DNA of 64,000 bases from the NCBI GenBank assembly GCA_023376005.1, contig CM042162.1, positions 90,347,758 through 90,411,757 on the forward strand, read 5' to 3'. The notes below the pieces were generated by a model. The model was not told the origin of the DNA, searched no databases, and saw only the letters and a list, made by a program, of their open reading frames with translations. Each line of letters opens with the position of its first letter. The first letter of the stretch is position 1. Positions 34,668 through 44,944 of this stretch are shown here, piece by piece. Source of the DNA: Doryteuthis pealeii. Taxonomy: Eukaryota; Mollusca; Cephalopoda; Myopsida; Loliginidae. Both the position numbers and the translations under genes were made by a program.

Positions 34668-35805
34668 GTCTCTCTAATACTATCTAGTGGCGCTCTTGCC
34701 TCTCTCTAATACTATCTGGTACGCTCTCACCCCTCCCTTATACTATCTGGCGGCGCCCTTGCTCTCTCTAATACTATCTGGTGGAGCTCTTGCCTCTTCT
34801 AATACTATCTGGTGAGCTTTGCCTCTCTCTAATACTATCTGGTGGGCTCTTGTCTCTCTAATACCATGGTGGCGTCATGCCTCTCCTAATACTATCTGGT
34901 GGCGCTCTTGACTCTTTCTTATACTATCTGGTGGTGCTCTTGCCTCTCTCTAATACTATCTGGTGGCGCTCTTGCCTCTCTCTAATACTATCTGGTACCG
35001 CTCTCACCCCTCCTTATACTACTGGCGGCGCCCTTGCCTCTCTCTAATACTATCTGGTGGAGCTCTTGCCTCTCTCTAATACTATCTGGTGGCGCTCTTG
35101 CTCTCTCTAATACTATCTGGTGGCGCTCTTGCCTCTCTCTAATACCATCTGGTGGCCTTGCTCTCTCTAATACATCTGGTGCTCTCTCACTCACCTCCCT
35201 AATACTATCTGGTGGCGCTCTTGACTTTTCTTATACTATCTGGTGGTGCTCTTGCCTCTCTCTAATACTATCTGGTTGCGCTCTTGCTCTTTTCTTATAC
35301 TATCTGGTGGCGCTCATGCCTCTCTCTAATACTATCTAGTGCTGCTCTCACCCTCTCTAATACTATCTGGTGCGCTCTTGCCTCTCTCTAATACTATCTG
35401 GTGGCGCTCTTGCCCCTCTCTAATACTATCTGGTGCAGCTCTCACCCCTCCCTAAACTATCTGGTGGCGCTCTTGCCTCTCTCTAATAATATCTGGTGCC
35501 GCTCTCACCCTCCCAAATTCTATCTGGTGGCGCTCTTGCTCTCTCTAATACTATCTGGTGCAACTCTTGCCTCTCCCTAATACTATCTGGTGGCGCTCTT
35601 GCCTCTCTCTAATACTATCTGGTTCCGCTCTCACCCTCCCTAATACTATCTGGTGCGCTCTTGCCTCTCTCTAATACTATCTGGTGCCGCTCTCACCCCT
35701 CCCTAATACTATCTGGTGCGCTCTTGCCTCTCTCTAATACTATCTGGTGCCGCTCTCACCCCTCCCTAATACTATCTGGTGGCGCTCTTGCCTCTCCCTT
35801 TATAC
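34668..35805. repeat. 32-bp minisatellite, about 35 units, two subtypes
   Basis: Head-to-tail units share TAATACTATCTGG. Subtype 1 has TGGCGCTCTTGCCTCTCTC, subtype 2 has TGCCGCTCTCACCCCTCCC. The two are interleaved, nearly alternating at 35,590-35,790. Units abut directly, so this is not a CRISPR array. Apparent reading frames are shadows of the repeat. Confidence 0.95.
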
Positions 35806-36390
35806 TTATTAAGATTTCTGCATTAGATAAGACATAAGGAGTTGATACGCCTTTAAATTAATAAACCAAACTTTTATAAATAAAATTTCTGCATTAGATA
35901 AGACATAAGGAGTTGATATGCCTTTAAAGTAATAAAGTAAACCCAGCCATTTAAGCATCGTGATGAAGTAGTCAAATGTGATATTAACAATTTGGAGACA
36001 AGAAACTTTTTACGATACAACGAAAGTTGATTAAGTGGACATAATGATTTATAGTTGTTTTGTTGTTTAGTCACCAAAAATCTATCAGTTGCTTCCATTT
36101 TAGTAGATGATTAAAAGCCGTTTCGACAACGACGTGCCCATATATTTCCAAGAAAGAAAAGAAAAAAAGAAAGAAAGAAAAGAAAACAAGAAAAAAGAAA
36201 AAGAAAAGAAAAACAAGAATGTAAGCTAATTGAACAATCACCCCATATATTTCTTCGATCGAAATATCTGGCGGGACTTTGTTCGCATATATTTTCCAAT
36301 AAAAAATTCCTCCCAAAAACAAAGATTGGTTAATATGTCTATATATTTTTCGAGGGCGAAGCTCGTTAGACAACGTCTCCAAATATATTT
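35806..36390. other. Intergenic with a tandem duplication
   Basis: ATTTCTGCATTAGATAAGAC...GATACGCCTTTAAA occurs twice (about 35,813 and 35,885), a direct duplication of about 72 bp. A GAAA/AAAG tract lies at 36,155-36,215. No gene. Confidence 0.55.
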
Positions 36391-36750
36391 TGGCGTAGTG
36401 GCTAGCGTGATCGACTACGACAGCATCATAAGCAAGTTCAAATTCCAGTGTCTGCGAAAACTTGACGCCATATATCTGTGAAAAATAAATGAGTGAATTC
36501 CCCTGGTGTAGCGGCTAACGTGCCAGATTGAGACGCCCATGTATGCGAGTTCGAACTTCACTGGCTGAGAATACTTGATGCCATATATCTGTGAAAAATA
36601 AACTCTTATGGGTAAATTCCCCCGGTGTAGCGGCTAACGTGCTAGACTGAGACATCGTTGTGTGCGAGTTCGAACTTCACTGTCTGAGAATACTTGATTC
36701 AATATAACTGTGCAAAATAAACTCTTATGTGTGAATTTCCCTGGTGTAGC
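36391..36750 (+). repeat. Tandem tRNA-like units, period about 119 bp
   Basis: Three full units and a stub begin at 36,391, 36,504, 36,623 and 36,742. Each carries an A-box-like GGTGTAGCGGCTAACGTG and a B-box-like GAGTTCGAACTTC followed by GAATACTTGATGCCATATA and TGAAAAATAAACTC. Units 2 and 3 are very similar and unit 1 is diverged. The tRNA-like head with a fixed short tail, repeated head to tail, suggests a SINE-derived minisatellite. It resembles none of the other SINEs here. Confidence 0.75.
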
Positions 36751-37061
36751 AAGAGTTTGAAGTAAAAAGTGTATACAAATATCAAAATGTTCAAGAAAGC
36801 TCTTTTGAGCTTTTTTAATGATAAAAATGCTTCTAATTTTTGAAAATAAAATTTATTTTATTTTTAACATAGAATACACATTTTTTAAAATTTTTTGAAA
36901 ATTCCGGCCCTGATCGAGAGCGTTTTGTGCCTCGTGATTAACGATCTATTTATTTCGTCTTTTCTATTATACATAGTTGCTTTGATAAAGACCGCTTTAT
37001 ATGGTCGAAACAGATTTCTATCGGCAAAACTATTAACATCTTGTTTTTTCTACAAACTTTC
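36751..37061. other. AT-rich intergenic
   Basis: No gene or repeat recognised; a local inverted pair AAGCTC...GAGCTT lies near 36,797. Ends at the CA microsatellite. Confidence 0.45.
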
Positions 37062-37075
37062 TACACACACACACA

Positions 37076-37113
<38 letters not shown>

Positions 37114-37123
37114 TATATATATA
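37062..37123. repeat. (CA)n then (TA)n microsatellite
   Basis: CA repeat 37,063-37,111 with one break, followed by TA to 37,122, immediately abutting the Helitron-like end. Confidence 0.95.
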
Positions 37124-37742
37124 CTAGCAAATATATGCACCCCCTGGGTGCAAGTATTTTACTTAAATTTTATAATAAAATATCATATTAAATTAGAAAG
37201 GCTAATGAAAATGAATAAGAATGTAGATAAAAAGATTTTAAACAGAGGGGGTATGATTGAAAAATAGAACAACTTTGAAACTATCTCTTCCATCATTTTC
37301 CGTTACTCCCGTCTTTCATTGGTAAATTTTCCTAATTAAACTGTTTAGTTAAAATAGGAAGTAAAGAATAATATTACAGTTATTTCTTCTTGTTAAGGGA
37401 TTTATTGAAGAGATTTTTGCTCATATTTATTAAGATAAAACCAAACAATTAGAAATAAATAATACTGAGCACATATTTATTAAAATCAAATTTTTTATAT
37501 CAATATGCAAATTAACCTTCCCATTCACACTGCAAACGCCATTTTTTGTATATATAAATACACTTGCATATAATTCGTATGTAGATATGGTCAACAATAT
37601 TAATAATATAAAACAATTTTATTAATAAATGAGGTTTAAATATGAATAAAAATTCATGGAGAATATGATGTAAATAACTAAGGGAATTGTGACTCGATTA
37701 GTAATATAGTTTCGGTTACAGACAGAAAAACACACAATCTCC

Positions 37743-37750
<8 letters not shown>
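37124..37750 (-). mobile_element. Helitron-like element, family A, right arm
   Basis: On the minus strand it ends with a hairpin (TGCACCCAGGGGGTGCA, 37,135-37,151 reversed) 7-8 bases before CTAG (37,124-37,127), which abuts TA repeats. The 5' end near 37,730-37,750 is TAATGGAGATTGTGTG...CTGTAACCGAAAC. Same body as 59,817-60,456. No coding, so non-autonomous. Confidence 0.5.

Positions 37751-37780
<30 letters not shown>
37750..37780. repeat. (TA)n microsatellite
   Basis: Pure TA repeat bordering the Helitron-like 5' end. Confidence 0.95.
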
Positions 37781-37782
<2 letters not shown>

Positions 37783-38269
37783 TGCGTTTACGGAATTTTA
37801 AGATGGCGCTGTAAATTGTATAGCAATTGCAGAGTTCTTTGCCCTTGTTCACACTTGCTTTACCGAATTCGATATTTCAGGCTTAATAGAGACAACTTCA
37901 AGAAAGTCCGCTTGCATATTCTTGACAATATTAACTTCTCAACAACAAATGTGTATATTTCCTCTACATTATTTCACTTGTCACACTCACCTGTTTCATT
38001 CAACATGCGACAAGGACATATCAAGAGCAGATCACTCAACGGAGTGGCCATTAAATAGGATAGTAAAGCTACAATGAATTCCGTGAATAACGTTGTTCTG
38101 CGCATGTCACAAACCAGCGAGGTTGGGTCCAACATGGCGGCACCACATGGTGGCGGGTTTTGTGTCAGGAAAATCATTCGGCCACATTATTGATTTAGAA
38201 ATCGACTGGAAAGTCAAGATTCTTGCTCTGTTAAAAATGAAGAACTTAACATTAAAATCATTTAAAATC

Positions 38270-38270
<1 letters not shown>
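37781..38270. other. Intergenic, no supported gene
   Basis: Unique-looking sequence whose 60-90-codon frames are not shared with the mirror copy. Contains CAACATGGCGGCACCACATG near 38,130. I recognise no domain. Confidence 0.4.

Positions 38271-38315
<45 letters not shown>
38270..38315. repeat. (TA)n microsatellite
   Basis: About 46 bp of pure AT repeat, adjoining the hairpin MITE. Confidence 0.95.
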
Positions 38316-38318
<3 letters not shown>

Positions 38319-38454
38319 GAGAATATGTGCCTAATTGAAGTCAGACCTAACTTTTGAAAGTTAATTCATTGATGGTTAATTAGGCGGGATTTAACCATTA
38401 ATGAATTAACTTTCAAAAATTAGGTCTGACTTCAATTAAGCACATATTCTCCCA
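38316..38454. mobile_element. Hairpin MITE, 139 bp
   Basis: TGGGAGAATATGTGCCTAATT at the start pairs with AATTAAGCACATATTCTCCCA at the end. The arms are about 62 bp and almost identical around a loop of about a dozen bases (TTAGGCGGGAT). One side abuts a TA repeat, and another TA repeat lies 40 bp beyond the other side, so a TA target is likely but cannot be delimited. No coding. Confidence 0.75.
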
Positions 38455-38694
38455 AATACTGTCGGCTGAAAATAGCTAGATTTGTTTATATATATATATA
38501 TTATATATATATATATATAATATATATATGCAAACACCCTCCCCTAAAAAAAACTGCCACCAGGTTGTGTAGAAATAATTTTTTTAAAAGATATTGCCTA
38601 GGGGTGGGGAATAAAAAAATAATGAAATAAAACGTTTAATATTTAAAAAAAGTGAATTACTTGCTTAAAAAGCATCATATTCACTCCGTTTTAC
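38455..38694. other. Intergenic with (TA)n
   Basis: TA repeats at 38,488-38,530, then AT-rich sequence ending in the TTAC duplication of the LTR. Confidence 0.6.
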
Positions 38695-39167
38695 TGTTGT
38701 ATAATCTTTTACTTCTATTATTCTTCTGCTCATCTTTGGTATTTTACGTTCTTCTTCAAGCGTGGACTTGGTCTTGGGGACTTCGTATCTGGTCTTCCAT
38801 TGGGGATTTCTCTTTATCAGAAGCCCTGAGTCATTGGTAGTTTTTAGATAATAACCCAAGACTTCGATTGCTTTAGATCATATTTTATTCCGAAATCCCC
38901 ACCAGACTACCTGCGCAGATTGAGTCGGCCGTGCGCTTAACACGACTTACCACCTTCGTGGTTTGGCCGATACTGACTCAACTCTCTTTCTAATCTAAAC
39001 CGGAAGAGGGTCTTCTCCACCGATTCTCACGGTCTCCACCGGAAGGATCAGGATGAAGTCAAGCCGTGTCACTCAATCCTTCAAGGCCACCAGCTGCAAC
39101 TTATAACAGCCATTTTGGTTTCTACACTACTGTAAATAAGTGTTAGGGTACTAACAATTATGTAACA
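38695..39167 (-). mobile_element. Solo LTR, right arm, TSD TTAC
   Basis: A 473-bp unit with plus-strand ends TGTTGTATAATC and TTATGTAACA, flanked by TTAC at 38,691-38,694 and 39,168-39,171. The minus orientation places AATAAAATATGATC near the middle as a likely polyadenylation signal. No gag/pol or second LTR is near, so it is a solo LTR. I infer a Ty3/Gypsy- or BEL-type element from the 4-bp duplication, but nothing in an LTR alone decides the superfamily. Confidence 0.85.
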
Positions 39168-39171
39168 TTAC

Positions 39172-40198
39172 GACAGTAGGGACCTCCAAAATGTTTCTAA
39201 AAAAAAACTTTAAATTATTCTGACTCTTATCTTTATAGAAAAAAATTAAAAATCGTACGAGAAAATCATATTTTGTGCGGATTTCATAAGGTTTAATAAG
39301 TAAAATATTTGCCCAATACATTTTAATAAAAAAAAAAGTATTTTTAAACGGAAATGTATCTAAAACGGTGAATAAGTATCGAAATTTTCATGGAAATTTG
39401 ACTCTTAATTGAATTTTAAAAAAATGTCTAATTTGGCTACGTTAAAATTCAATGGTGCTTCAGTTTAGATTTATTAAAAGTTTTATTTTATTTAAAGAAG
39501 GAAAATAAGTTATTTGCGGAGATATATTTCTTTCGGATTTGACTTCTAAAATGTAACATGGACGTAGACGGAAAAGTTTTGTTTATTTATTCTTTGTTTT
39601 TTTTATTTTTTTTTTTTATTTTTGTTTTTTTCACTGATCAATTAAAGAAATTTATTTATAACTTTTGCTCAATATATTTTAATTTTGTATTTGCAAACTT
39701 TTATTAAATTAACTGTAACACCTTTTTTTTAAACTTAGAAAAACCGTAAACCTACCAACTTATTTTTTGTTTACATCTTTTAAGCTGGAAAGGATAAATT
39801 TTGCTTAAAAACTGTATTTTTATTATTCAGTGTAGTGTATTATCTATTTAATAAATAAAACACTGAATAATAATTTAATAAAAACACCCTTCCTTTTATT
39901 TTAATACATTTTATTACGATAAAAAGGAAGTGTGTTTTTTTTATTATCATTCAGTGTTTTATTTATCAAAATAAAAAGATTTTTTTATCATCTTCTCTCT
40001 ACAGATTTATCTATTAAAATAAAAGGAAGAATTTAAAAAATATATTTTGGCATTGTTGTTTTTTATTACTTTAATTGATTTATTAATTTTACTTGGATAC
40101 TACCCCTCTAACATTGAATTTTAACTCCCACTCCCCTCAGGCTATATTTTTCAAAAGTTTATTTTTACACAGCCCGAAGGTCGGTTTTGTTTTACTAG
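39172..40198. other. AT-rich stretch with strong hairpin and a Helitron-like 3' end
   Basis: Hairpin at about 39,858-39,962: TAAAACACTGAATAATAAT and CTTCCTTTTATTTT pair with the downstream half ending CATTCAGTGTTTTA. A further CACTGAATAATAA-like arm lies near 39,820. At 40,110-40,198, CTCCCCTCAGGC, GCCCGAAGGTC and TTTTACTAG resemble the 3' end of the family B Helitron-like element. No gene. Confidence 0.5.
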
Positions 40199-41086
40199 TG
40201 CTAATAACATGCAATTGTATTTATGTATACAACAGAATAGCGGTTTACAGTGTGCATGGAAAGGCTAATTTGCATATTGATATTAAAGATTTGATTCTAA
40301 TAAATATGTGTTTAGTATTATTAATTTCTAATTATTTGGTTTTATCTTAATGAATATGAGTAAAAATCTTTTTTAAAATCCATTAACAAGAAGAAATAGC
40401 TGTACTTTTATTCTTTACTTCCTATTTTAACTAAATAGTTAAATTTAGCAATGAAAGACGGGAGTGATGGAAGAGTAAGTTTGAGTTGTTCTATTTTTCG
40501 ATTATACCCGCCTCTATTTCAAATCGTTTTAGCTGCATTCTTATCTAGTTCCATTAGCCTATCTAATTTGATACACTATTTGATGTAATGAATATGTAAA
40601 TACCTTGGTGCCCACTCACTATAATCTGATTGGACAGTGTCATGTATAAATATTCGACACTTTTTAGTACAAGCACCTAAGCCTACCAGCCTAAACTTAC
40701 TCGCCAGACTACACCACGACTGCTATTCAACGCACCAACTACTACTGCGATAATATACCAAATACCAACTTCATAATATATCCCTTAACCCGGATATATC
40801 ACTATTGTATAACATTAAAACTTATATACTTGCACCCATTTCACTTAGCGCTAATACCCTTGGGAAAGGTATGAATCCTATTATCCCTCCAGCTATGGAT
40901 AAATAGTAGGGCAGACTGGGCTCTTTAACCTTGGTTAGGCAACCGGTCTAGGAGAAGGAAAACTCTGAATTCAAACCTGTTGAACTTCGCTTAAGAAATT
41001 GACCTTGTGTCACATCCTGCTCGTGTGGCGGGATTGGTAAATATATATACTTGCACCCAGCGGAGAGTGCATATATTTGCTAGTAA
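40199..41086 (+). mobile_element. Helitron-like family A, interrupted by a SINE
   Basis: The body from TGCTAATAACATGCAATTG (40,198) to about 40,822 matches 60,000-60,420 in its first 400 bp. The 3' end, AGTGCATATATTTGCTAG at 41,067-41,084, completes the hairpin-CTAG terminus after the SINE at 40,839-41,043. The 5' end is missing or replaced. Confidence 0.55.
40839..41043 (+). mobile_element. 5'-truncated SINE S2 with 16-bp TSD
   Basis: Lacks the tRNA-like head and starts at TTCACTTAGCGCTAATACCC. TATATACTTGCACCCA is exactly duplicated at 40,823-40,838 and 41,044-41,059, the length expected of LINE-machinery insertion. Body: CCAGCTATGGATAAATAG, GCAGACTGGGCTCTTTAACC, CAAACCTGTTGAACTTCGC and CATCCTGCTCGTGTGGCGGG. 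It landed inside the terminal hairpin of a Helitron-like element. Confidence 0.85.
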
Positions 41087-41535
41087 ATATTAAAATAAAA
41101 AAAGAAAAAGAAAATACCGATCAATCTGGACAAGACTGGGCTTCAAAGAGTCGGTATAATTAACTGAATTACGTTATCCTTGCAAAGTTCCTTTGGTTGA
41201 ATATTTCCTTTTGCGTTTAGTGTAGATTGATATGTTTGCAAAATCTGTAATCCTTAAAGCATAAAACGTACACAGCGAAGTAGAAATTTCCATTGAGATT
41301 TCTCACCTGTTGCAAAAAAAAAAAAAAAAAAAAAAAAGAAAGAAATGAAAAAAAAAAAAGAAAAAGAAAAAAACCCAAGAACCCCTAAAAAAGCAAATCT
41401 AAACCGTTTCAGTAAATTCTGTCCAAGATGTCAGAGGAAATCCCCTGCTCGGATAGTTCGACTCTTCGGTTCCAAATCTTTCGAAATAAGGTGGAAGCAA
41501 ACCACAAGAGAGAAGATACGAGGATAGAATTGGAT
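41087..41535. other. Intergenic with poly-A
   Basis: Poly-A at 41,316-41,336 and A-rich sequence to 41,375. No gene; small Lys-rich frames come from the A tract. Confidence 0.5.
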
Positions 41536-41554
41536 TTAAAGTAAGCATACACTT

Positions 41555-41557
41555 TTG

Positions 41558-41588
<31 letters not shown>

Positions 41589-42025
41589 TTTTCCTTTCTT
41601 TCTTTTTGTCATTGTTTTTTTCTTTCTCGGTTTCGTATTTTTCTTTCTTTCTTTCTTTCTTTCATTCATATATTTTGTTACTTTCTTTCTTTTTTCTTTC
41701 TTTTTGTATATTTCCTTTTTTTTTATTTCAAACTGCCGATTTCCCTTCTTTTTTTGAGACTGCAGTTCTTTTGTTGTTTTTCTTTCTTTATTTCTTTCTT
41801 TCTTTCTTTCTTTCTCTTTTTGTAGATCTATTTATTGCCTTATCCTCTTTCTTTTCGCTTCTCTCTTTCAGAAATCTTCTTTACTTCTGTCATTCAAACT
41901 GCAGGTTTTCTTTCTTTCTTTTGTATATTTTCCTTCTTTCTTTCGGACTACACATTTCCTTCCTCCCTTTCTTTCTTTTTTCTTTCCTTCTTTCTTTCTT
42001 TCTTTCTTTCTTATCCTCTCTAACC
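41555..42025. repeat. TTTC polypyrimidine tract, right arm
   Basis: TTTC arrays joined by unique linkers (ATTTCAAACTGCCGATTTCCC, CATTCAAACTGCAGG). The Phe/Ser-rich 160-codon frame is a translation of the repeat. Confidence 0.9.
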
Positions 42026-42049
42026 TTCATTCATTAATCCCCACACCTA

Positions 42050-42325
42050 AACGCACCCACACCTTTCTCCCCATTATTTCCCTCCTTCCTTCTTCCTCCC
42101 TACCCCCACTTTTCCTCCTTCCTTCCTCCCTCCTTCTTTCCTGCTCCTCCCCCACTTTTCTCCCTCCTTCTCTTACTCCCTCCCTCCCCCACTTTTTCCT
42201 TCCTTCCTCCTCCCTCCCTTCTTTCCTCCCTCCCCACTTTTCTCCCTTCCTTCTTTCTCTACTCCCTCCCCCCCACTTTTCCTCCCTCCTTCCTCCCTCC
42301 CTTCTTTCCTCCCTCCCTCCCCCTG
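42050..42325. repeat. CCTCCC minisatellite, G-rich complement
   Basis: Units of about 45-60 bp built from CCCCCACTTTTCCTCC plus CTTCCTCCCTCCCTTC. The minus strand is a run of GGGAGG motifs able to meet the four-G-tract quadruplex pattern. The Gly/Arg/Glu-rich minus frame is the repeat translated. Confidence 0.9.
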
Positions 42326-42713
42326 ACAAAATGGTGATGCCGTAATCCCCATTTTGATCCGCATTTCCGTTCCACCTTTGCCAAAAACCATTTCTCTTCG
42401 ATCAGTTAAATGGCGCTGAAATAAGTGCACCCAGATTTGCCGTTCGTGGTGCCACTTGTCATCGCATCAGACAGCAAAGAAATCACTTCCGGTTACGAAA
42501 TCTCGTGAAATCACACGTGAACTGGCAAAGACTGAGAAAATAAAGAGAAGCTGTCAATACTCAGGAGGGGAAAAAAACCCAACTGCTTAGAGATAATTAC
42601 AACAAAAAAAATCGATTCGCTTTTGATCAGCTGTCTAACTTAATTTTCATTTTAGTATTCAAATTTTAATAATTCTGATAGGATTCCTCGAGAAAATATT
42701 CAAATGTTCAATT
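42326..42713. other. Intergenic
   Basis: No recognised repeat or gene. An 8-A run occurs near 42,605. Confidence 0.45.
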
Positions 42714-42957
42714 CAAGTGGTGTAATGGTTAGAGTAGTAGGAAATGGACTCGTCGATCCGAGTTCAAATCTTGGACGAAGCTACAGTTCACATAGCGCTA
42801 ATAGCCTTCGGAAATGTATGAATCCAACTACTCTCCCTCCAGCTACGGGTAAATAGTAGGGCAGACTGGGATCTTTAACCTTATCTAGGCAACCGAAAAA
42901 GGAAAACTTTGAATTCAAATCTGTTAAACTCCGCTTGAGGTAATCACTGTAGGGGAT
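42714..42957 (+). mobile_element. tRNA-derived SINE S2, best copy
   Basis: A box GTGGTGTAATGGTTAGAG at 42,718-42,735 and B box GAGTTCAAATC at 42,760-42,770. The body has CACATAGCGCTAATAGCC, CTCCAGCTACGGGTAAATAG, GGGATCTTTAACC and CTGTTAAACTCCGCTTGAGG. This is the clearest full-length copy and a good reference for the family. Confidence 0.85.
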
Positions 42958-44140
42958 TATCTTCCTTTTGCAGGAAGAGTTATCTTCTCGCTGCGTTGCT
43001 GTTTGTTCTCACTAGGGGGACCTCTGGTAGTTAAGCGCGTTCATTGAAACGCTGCTTCCTTGCTTTTGGCTAGATCTTTCAACGAACTGCTATGGGCTAG
43101 AGTCTATCTACCCCCTTCTTGGTGGGGCTTTTGCCTCCCCCCTTACATTACTGTAAGTCCTTTGTACAGCATGGACTATCCTTTAGTTCCATGTCTGTAA
43201 TATTTATATGTTAAGTACATTTGGGTATCTTGTTTATACCTAAATATTGTATATGTATTTACATGTTCTATTCTCCTGTACATTATGTATCTTATCGTTT
43301 CCATGTGCGGTTATATATATCAAATGTTTTGTCTCACGACGTGTCGGAATTGTATGTTCAATTAATGACTTTGAATCTTACATCACTACTAGAATAGGCT
43401 CAGTCCTAATTAGTGATCTATTTCACTTATACTAATACTATTTTCATATTTTTATACTTTAATACTTCAGATCAGCTTCTCTAATTGAAAACAAAATAAT
43501 TAATGTTGAAAACGCTTTAAAACATTCAGTTCATGTTTACGTTAAAGAATTAAGCTTAATTTCAATGCAAAATACAAAAGAAACTATTACAGATGAGATT
43601 CTATAGAAACTATTACAGTAGCAAACTACGCAGATGATCTGTAGCAGTGGTCCACAAAGTGCGTGATACCGCTCCCTGAGGCGATGGAAAGATATATAGG
43701 GGTGGTGAGGCAAAAGAGATGGTTGGGGCGACAGGGTAGCACTAGGAACAGTTAATAAATAATTTCTTATATAAATGACAAAATATGTCATGAATACTAC
43801 GGTAAAGGAACACGTATGCAGTTTATACATCCTTCTTTCTTCACAATTACAACGATATGGTCCAATATTTTTCTGAGGTCATGACAGGGCATGGAATTTG
43901 AACACGTACATTCATATTTTATGAATCAAAACGGAATGGTCCACTATTTAACTGCAGTGATGACAGGGCGTGACACACGTAGGTAGGTACTAGTGTATCA
44001 ATATATAGACTAATAGGACTTGCGAATATACCACAGTATGATTGATTTAGTTATTACAACGTTCGATATGTCTACTTAAAAGCTATTGCAAATACTTCGA
44101 TATGTAAAAAGTATAATAATCTTGATTTAACTCTTTCTCA
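42958..44140. other. Intergenic, no supported gene
   Basis: Contains CACTAGGGGGACCTCTGG and the palindromic GGTGGGGCTTTTGCCTCCCCCC (43,121-43,142). The frames at 43,247-43,435 and 43,537-43,830 show no domain and do not hold in the mirror. Bases 43,919-43,992 are the first copy of a direct repeat paired with 44,853-44,925. Confidence 0.4.
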
Positions 44141-44249
44141 TTCTTTTCTTTCTCTCTTTCCTTCTTTTCATCTTTTTATAATGTTCGATTGAAACAGATC
44201 AGCGTTATCGCTTTCGCCAGCTCACACCCTCTCTCTATCTTTCTCCTGC

Positions 44250-44284
<35 letters not shown>

Positions 44285-44340
44285 GTGTAGCATTTCCTTT
44301 TTCTTCTCTTTTCTTCTCTTCCCTTGTGTAGGGTCTCCTG
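44140..44340. repeat. TTTC-rich tract
   Basis: TTTC at 44,140-44,175 and 44,252-44,285, with CT-rich flanks. Confidence 0.8.
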
Positions 44341-44341
44341 G

Positions 44342-44642
44342 CCTTGCATACTCGTCCTTCGGGGCGGGGGTCCAGTGGATCAGGTTAAAGTACAAATAAT
44401 AGCGTCGATCCCAGAGGGCTATCCCCCCAGGCAATACCTGCCCCCTTGACTTAAAGGGGCAGGGTTGGGTTTATTGCCCAGCGCCTGAGGCGCCCCCTTG
44501 AGGGGGGAATGCCGACGGGATCAACGCAATTTTTGTTCTTTCCCACCCATGAGCTTCGGCTTGTGGGTGGGCCCACGTTAAAACGATGCCTTGTGTCCAT
44601 TCCATACAAGTGGTGTATGAGACAAATATCCCTTTTCTTCTC
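44342..44642 (-). repeat. Dispersed repeat E, copy 1
   Basis: On the minus strand it starts CCACTTGTATGGAATGGACAC, then TCGTTTTAACGTGGGCCCACC, AAGAACAAAAATTGCGTTGATCC, GCCTCAGGCGCTGGGCAATA and GGGATCGACGCTATTATTTG. Partner copy: 47,862-48,035. GC-rich, with internal dyads such as CCTCAAGGGGG. The class is not recognised. Confidence 0.65.
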
Positions 44643-44944
44643 TTTCTTTATAATAAAACGGAATGGTTAGCTTAGGTGACGATACTCAAAAGTAAGAAAT
44701 ATGAATTCGGCGGATAAGCGACCCCAGATAATCAGGATTTAGAATTTTGCATTTCATCTTGGACGATTTGGACTGTCTCATTTTTAACCTCGAGGGTGTT
44801 ACAAGATAATAACGAACACACGTTTAAGGAACACAAGTATTAAAATATAGATGACACAAAACGGAATGGTTTATTATTTATCAGAGTTGATAACAAAGCA
44901 TGACACACGTAAGTAGGCTATAGCGTATTAACATATATATATTT
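44643..44944. other. Intergenic with direct repeat
   Basis: Bases 44,853-44,925 (AAAACGGAATGGTTTATTATT ... ATGACACACGTAAGTAGG) repeat 43,919-43,992 in direct orientation about 930 bp apart. Confidence 0.5.

Noticed and set aside
34668..35805. CRISPR array
   Set aside because: Units abut with no unique spacers, in a eukaryotic repeat-rich setting.
38695..39167. Endogenous retrovirus or full LTR retrotransposon
   Set aside because: Only single LTRs with target duplications; no gag, pol, env or paired LTR nearby.
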